From contig OZ220748.1 of the NCBI GenBank assembly GCA_965117035.1, forward strand, positions 2,418,001 through 2,482,000: a DNA stretch of 64,000 nucleotides, written 5' to 3'. The notes under the pieces were generated by a model. That model did not search any database, was not told the origin of the DNA, and saw only the letters and a program-made list of their open reading frames with translations. The position numbers were made by a program, and so were the translations under genes. How positions within the stretch are numbered: position 1 is the stretch's first letter; each line of letters opens with the position of its first letter. Shown one piece after another: positions 60,999 through 64,000 of this stretch. The stretch is from CAZENU01 sp965117035 (lineage in GTDB: Bacteria > Chloroflexota > Dehalococcoidia > Lucifugimonadales > CAZENU01).

Positions 60999-61529
60999 TT
61001 GCCAGACCTGGAAATACGCGCCCTCACCGAAAACGACGCCGAGGACTTCCAGCCCCTGAGGCTCAGGGCGCTGAAGGAGCACCCGGACGCCTTCGGCTCG
61101 TCCTACGAGTCGGAGAGCGGGCTGTCGCTGGAGACGGTGGCGGCCCGCATGCGCCGCACCGCCGAGTCCCCGAACGCCTTCACACTCGGCGCCTACCGCG
61201 ACGGGCGTCTCATCGGGATGGTCGGCTTCTACCGCGACGCATGGGGAGAGAAGGTGCGGCACAAGGGGCACGTCTGGGGCATGTACGTCGTCTCCGAGCG
61301 GCAGGGCGAGGGCGTCGGCCGGAGACTGATGCGCGAGCTCCTGGCGCGCGCCGCGCGGCTCGACGGCCTGGGGCAGGTGCACCTCTGCGTCGTCGCCGGG
61401 AACGCGAGCGCGCGGGGCCTGTACGCCTCCCTCGGCTTCGAGACCTACGGCATCGAGCCCAACGCCCTCATCGTCGACGGGCAGCGCCTCGACGAGGCGC
61501 ACATGGTCTACTTCCTGGAACGCGGCTGA
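60999..61529 (+). CDS. GNAT family N-acetyltransferase
   Basis: 176 residues, taking TTG at 60999 as start (LEIRALTENDAEDFQPLRLRALKEHPDAFGSSYESE). Acetyl-CoA loop near RQGEGVGRRLMRELLARA, preceded by GHVWGMYVVSE, then HLCVVAGNASARGLYASLGFETYG. This is the Ribosomal-S18-alanine/PhnO-like single-domain group. Substrate unknown. The frame is open further upstream, but that DNA is dispersed repeat. It sits between the Cys-rich gene and the RACo gene without obvious functional link. Confidence 0.85.
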   Translation: MPDLEIRALTENDAEDFQPLRLRALKEHPDAFGSSYESESGLSLETVAARMRRTAESPNAFTLGAYRDGRLIGMVGFYRDAWGEKVRHKGHVWGMYVVSERQGEGVGRRLMRELLARAARLDGLGQVHLCVVAGNASARGLYASLGFETYGIEPNALIVDGQRLDEAHMVYFLERG

Positions 61530-61544
61530 CCGGATCGCGCGCGC

Positions 61545-61640
61545 CTCGATACGCGCCGCATCGGCGCCACTCGGGGTGAACGGGTTGTGCGCAGGGACTT
61601 CACCCTCTCCCCAACCCTCTCCCGTCAAGGGCGGGGGGTG
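61545..61640. repeat. Dispersed repeats C (inverted) and D-like
   Basis: CCTCGATACGCGCCGCATCG...ACTCGGGGTGAACGGGTTG is an inverted repeat C unit; ACCCTCTCCCCAACCCTCTC with GGCGGGGGGTG is repeat D-like. They fill the gap before the RACo gene. Confidence 0.65.
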
Positions 61641-61657
61641 ACGCGCGGCGGCGGTGC

Positions 61658-61663
61658 TACACT
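61658..61663 (+). promoter_or_regulatory. -10 box, possible leaderless start of the RACo gene
   Basis: TACACT lies six bases before the ATG at 61670, and no ribosome binding site is visible between them. A transcript would begin at or one base from the A of ATG. Confidence 0.4.
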
Positions 61664-61669
61664 AGCCGC

Positions 61670-63283
61670 ATGCCTCCGCTCCACCACGGCGACCGCACCC
61701 TCGACCTCGTCGCGGGCAGGACCGTCTTCGACTACGCAGACAGCCTGCGCGTTCGCGTGCCCACCTCGTGCGGCAGGAGCGGCGAGTGCCACGAGTGCAT
61801 CGTCGAGATCAAGCGCGGCATGGACGCGCTCAGCCCGCCCTCCGGGGCCGAGTCGTTCCTGCGCGGCAGCTACCGCCTCGCCTGCCAGGCAACCGTCGCG
61901 GACGTCGACGCCGACGTCGAGTTCGCCGTGCTGCGCCGCCAGCCGCGCATACTCACCCACTCGGTGCGCCGCGACGTAGAGCCCGACCCCGTCCCCGTCC
62001 GGCGAGGCGACGACGTCTACGCCGGAGATACGCGGATCGACTCCTACCGCGGGCGGATACACGGGCTCGCCATCGACGTCGGCACGACGACGGTCGTGAT
62101 GAACCTGGTCGACCTGGAGTCCGGCGAGGTGCTGCGGACGTCGTCGTTTGAGAACCCGCAGCGGTTCGGCGGCAGCGACATCATGCACCGCATCTCCTAC
62201 GACGGCGGGGAGTTCGCGGGCGAGCTGCGGCAGGTGGCGCTGTCGGCCCTCAACTTCGAGATCGGCCACGTCTGCCGTCAGGCCCGGTCGCACCGGCGCC
62301 AGATATACGACGTCGTGATCGTCGGCAACGCGACGATGCGCGACATGCTGTTCGGACTCGACGTGCAGACTATCGGCGAGAAGCCCTACATGTCGCTGAC
62401 CGAGCTGGAGATGGAGGACGGCCTCCGGGAGACGACCTCGCTCCAGGTCGCGGCGTCGGACCTGGGCCTCCGCGTCTTCCCCGGGGCGAACGTCTACTCA
62501 CCGCCGCTCGTCGGATGCCACGTCGGCGCCGACGTGACGGCCGACCTGCTGGCCATCGGCATGGACGAGGCCGACGAGACGCTCATGCTGGTCGACGTGG
62601 GCACGAACACCGAGGTCGTCGTCGGGGACCGGCACGGCATGATGGCCGCGTCGTGCCCGGCGGGGCCCGCCTTCGAGGGCGGAGAGGTCACCTACGGCAT
62701 GCCCGGCTACGACGGCGCGGTCGAGAGCGTGGTGCTGGAGGACGGGGCGGCGAGGGTGACCACGATCGGCGGGGCGGAGCCGCAGGGCATCTGCGGCTCG
62801 GGGCTGGTCGACCTGATCGCCGAGCTGCGGCGCACCGGGGCCATGAACGAGCTCGGCGTCTTCGCGGACGGCTCCGGGGAGTTCTTCTTCGCGCCGGAGC
62901 GTGGCATGTCGCTGTCGCGGGCCGACATCAGCGCGCTCGCGCAGGCGAAGTCGGCCAACTACTGCGGGCAGAAGATCGTGCTGAGGCGGTACGGTCGCCC
63001 GCTGGACGAGATCTCGAAGCTCTGCCTGGCGGGCGGCTTCGCCAACTACGTCGACGTCGCGAACGCGGCGCGCATAGGCTTCATCGCGGACGTGCCGCCC
63101 GACCGGGTGGCCAAGGTCGGCAACGCCGCCTTGGAGGGCGCGACGATCATGCTCGTCTCACGCCGCATGCGAGTCGTCGCCGAGGACCTGGTCGGCCGCA
63201 TCGAGCACGTCGAGCTGGAGACGACCCCCGACTTCTTCGACATATTCGTCGAGGGCTGCATGTTCAAGCCGATGGGGGGGTAG
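61670..63283 (+). CDS. RACo-like reductive activator of corrinoid proteins (2Fe-2S + ASKHA/DUF4445)
   Basis: 537 residues. N-terminal plant-type ferredoxin domain with C34, C40 and C43 in TSCGRSGECHECIVEIKRG and C72 in YRLACQA. The ASKHA-type ATPase part follows from about residue 125: GLAIDVGTTTVVMNLVDLESGE (phosphate 1), VGNATMRDMLFG, TLMLVDVGTNTEVVVGD and EPQGICGSGLVDLIAELRRTG. It ends LAGGFANYVDVANAARIGFIADVP. RACo/RamA proteins use ATP to push an electron onto inactive Co(II) corrinoid. It lacks the long linker of some RACo proteins and the C-terminal [4Fe-4S] of RamA. Here it would reactivate the corrinoid protein encoded 1.2 kb upstream. Confidence 0.93.
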   Translation: MPPLHHGDRTLDLVAGRTVFDYADSLRVRVPTSCGRSGECHECIVEIKRGMDALSPPSGAESFLRGSYRLACQATVADVDADVEFAVLRRQPRILTHSVRRDVEPDPVPVRRGDDVYAGDTRIDSYRGRIHGLAIDVGTTTVVMNLVDLESGEVLRTSSFENPQRFGGSDIMHRISYDGGEFAGELRQVALSALNFEIGHVCRQARSHRRQIYDVVIVGNATMRDMLFGLDVQTIGEKPYMSLTELEMEDGLRETTSLQVAASDLGLRVFPGANVYSPPLVGCHVGADVTADLLAIGMDEADETLMLVDVGTNTEVVVGDRHGMMAASCPAGPAFEGGEVTYGMPGYDGAVESVVLEDGAARVTTIGGAEPQGICGSGLVDLIAELRRTGAMNELGVFADGSGEFFFAPERGMSLSRADISALAQAKSANYCGQKIVLRRYGRPLDEISKLCLAGGFANYVDVANAARIGFIADVPPDRVAKVGNAALEGATIMLVSRRMRVVAEDLVGRIEHVELETTPDFFDIFVEGCMFKPMGG

Positions 63284-63285
63284 CG

Positions 63286-63318
63286 GATAGTGGATAGTTG
63301 GTAGTGGATAGTTGGGAC
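63286..63318 (+). repeat. Dispersed repeat E copy
   Basis: GGATAGTGGATAGTTGGTAG followed by TGGATAGTTGGGA; inverted counterpart at 29433-29471. It begins directly after the RACo stop codon. Confidence 0.65.
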
Positions 63319-63352
63319 ACGCCGTACCGAGTGCGCCGCGCTTCGCCGGCCC

Positions 63353-63725
63353 AGCCGATGTCGCCCTGAACGAAGTGAAGGGCCTGGGGCGGGGAGGCCG
63401 CGTCGTCAGCCGGGGCGAGGAGACCACACCCCAGGTCCCTCTCTCCGTTCGGGACGACAAGAAGTGGCCCACACGCTACCGTTCGGCCTGAGTGCCCCGA
63501 CGCTTCGTCGGGGCCAGCCGACGTCGCCGCGCCCCGGACGGTCGGCGACCAATGTCGCCCTGAACGAAGTGAAGGGCCTGGGGTGGGGAGGCCGCGCCGT
63601 CAGTCAGGGCGAGGGGACACCACCCCAGGTCCCTCTCTGCGCTCGGGACGACAAGACGTGGCCCACACGCTACCGTTCGGCCTGAGTGCCCCGACGCTTC
63701 GTCGGGGTGTATCGAAGGCCCACAC
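63353..63725. repeat. Repeat B (two copies) and repeat C (two copies)
   Basis: Repeat B at about 63353-63463 and 63549-63655, each followed by GTGGCCCACACGCTACCGTT and a repeat C unit (TGAGTGCCCCGACGCTTCGT). The B-C pair is therefore duplicated as one unit of about 196 bases. Only the second C copy has the GTGTATCGAAGG tail. No gene seen. Confidence 0.85.
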
Positions 63726-63784
63726 GAGGCAGTCCTCGGGTGGGCCGTCATCAGCATTGGGGCCTGCGCGACCGCTCATCGCCG

Positions 63785-63940
63785 TGCGAGCTGTTCCGTT
63801 GTGTACCAAACTGTTCCATTCCTATCTGGGCGATGGAACACTTCGCCGGGAAATGGAACACCATGTGTTCCGCGCTCCGTATCTGAGGTGGAACAGCGCG
63901 GGACAAGATGGAACAGCGGTGTTCCACGGTGGATGTCGGG
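63785..63940. repeat. Cluster of GGAACA/TGTTCC motifs
   Basis: At least eight copies of TGGAACA or its complement TGTTCCA/TGTTCCG within about 140 bases, some as close inverted pairs (GGAACACCATGTGTTCC; GGAACAGCGGTGTTCC). No gene is convincing across it; the open minus-strand frames are made of the repeated motif. The window ends before any following gene. Confidence 0.7.
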
Positions 63941-64000
63941 TAGTCGTTTGTCGTCAGTTGTGCCACGGGGAGATAGTAGCACGCATGTGCTGTCACCCGC

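Noticed and set aside
63751..63996. 81-codon minus-strand frame at the right edge
   Set aside because: Its residues simply translate the GGAACA motif cluster, and it has no start context.

Overview
The window is GC-rich, gene-dense bacterial DNA. It carries no rRNA, tRNA or CRISPR array that I can see. The gene mix is LLM-class flavin monooxygenases, several Gfo/Idh oxidoreductases, amidohydrolases, a PhyH dioxygenase, corrinoid methyl-transfer proteins with a RACo-type activator, and many short dispersed palindromic repeats. This fits a Chloroflexota genome of the SAR202/Dehalococcoidia kind. That placement is an inference from gene content; there is no phylogenetic marker here to prove it.

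Layout. 1-3781 (minus): 5' part of a homodimeric-type pyruvate dehydrogenase E1, a PhyH-type dioxygenase and an FG-GAP propeller protein. 3877-6217 (plus): a Gfo/Idh oxidoreductase and a CapA-like metallophosphatase. 6214-13831 (minus): a 1200-residue fused CydDC-like ABC exporter, an LLM flavin oxidoreductase, an aldo/keto reductase and a DASS/SAC1-type transporter with RCK-C domains. 14389-18649 (plus): an acetyltransferase, then a compact set of SelA-like PLP enzyme, Gfo/Idh and M19-type dipeptidase. 18861-26006 is mostly minus: a small GyrI-like protein, an aldo/keto reductase, a four-copy tandem repeat, a frameshifted gene, a membrane-anchored vWA/FHA-like protein and glycerate kinase. 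26376-30394: beta-carbonic anhydrase, cupin, orphan Phd-type antitoxin, DegT aminotransferase and PEBP lipoprotein. 30427-34893 (minus): a copper/cytochrome locus. It holds a His-rich membrane protein, a cupredoxin-like protein, a lipoprotein cytochrome c, and a CopC-CopD-YtkA-cytochrome c fusion. 35018-38587: PQQ-type sugar dehydrogenase lipoprotein, pRiA4b-ORF3/winged-helix fusion and type II glutamine synthetase. 38788-42134 (minus): transglutaminase, alpha-E and circularly permuted ATP-grasp trio. 42541-46538: NAPRTase, amidohydrolase, Gfo/Idh and a second LLM oxidoreductase.

46903-49461 is an EamA transporter gene cut by an IS1182-type element. The 12-bp terminal inverted repeats and 5-bp target duplication are both readable, and removing the element restores the frame exactly. 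50304-52174 (minus) is an amidohydrolase coupled to an isocitrate lyase/PEP mutase family enzyme.

52340-63283 (plus) is the most interesting part. It holds a virulence-factor-domain protein, a homocysteine S-methyltransferase, an unknown 224-residue protein, a UroD/MtaA-like methyltransferase, a pterin-binding methyltransferase, a corrinoid protein, a small Cys-rich protein and a RACo-like reductive activator. Together these look like a split, B12-dependent methionine synthase (or related C1 transfer) system whose cobalamin is reactivated by an ATP-dependent ferredoxin-type protein. A 3.1-kb defence-type islet (DUF4268, double DUF433, GmrSD-like DUF262/HNH), with visibly lower GC, lies in the middle of it. 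The last 700 bases are dispersed repeats and a cluster of GGAACA motifs.
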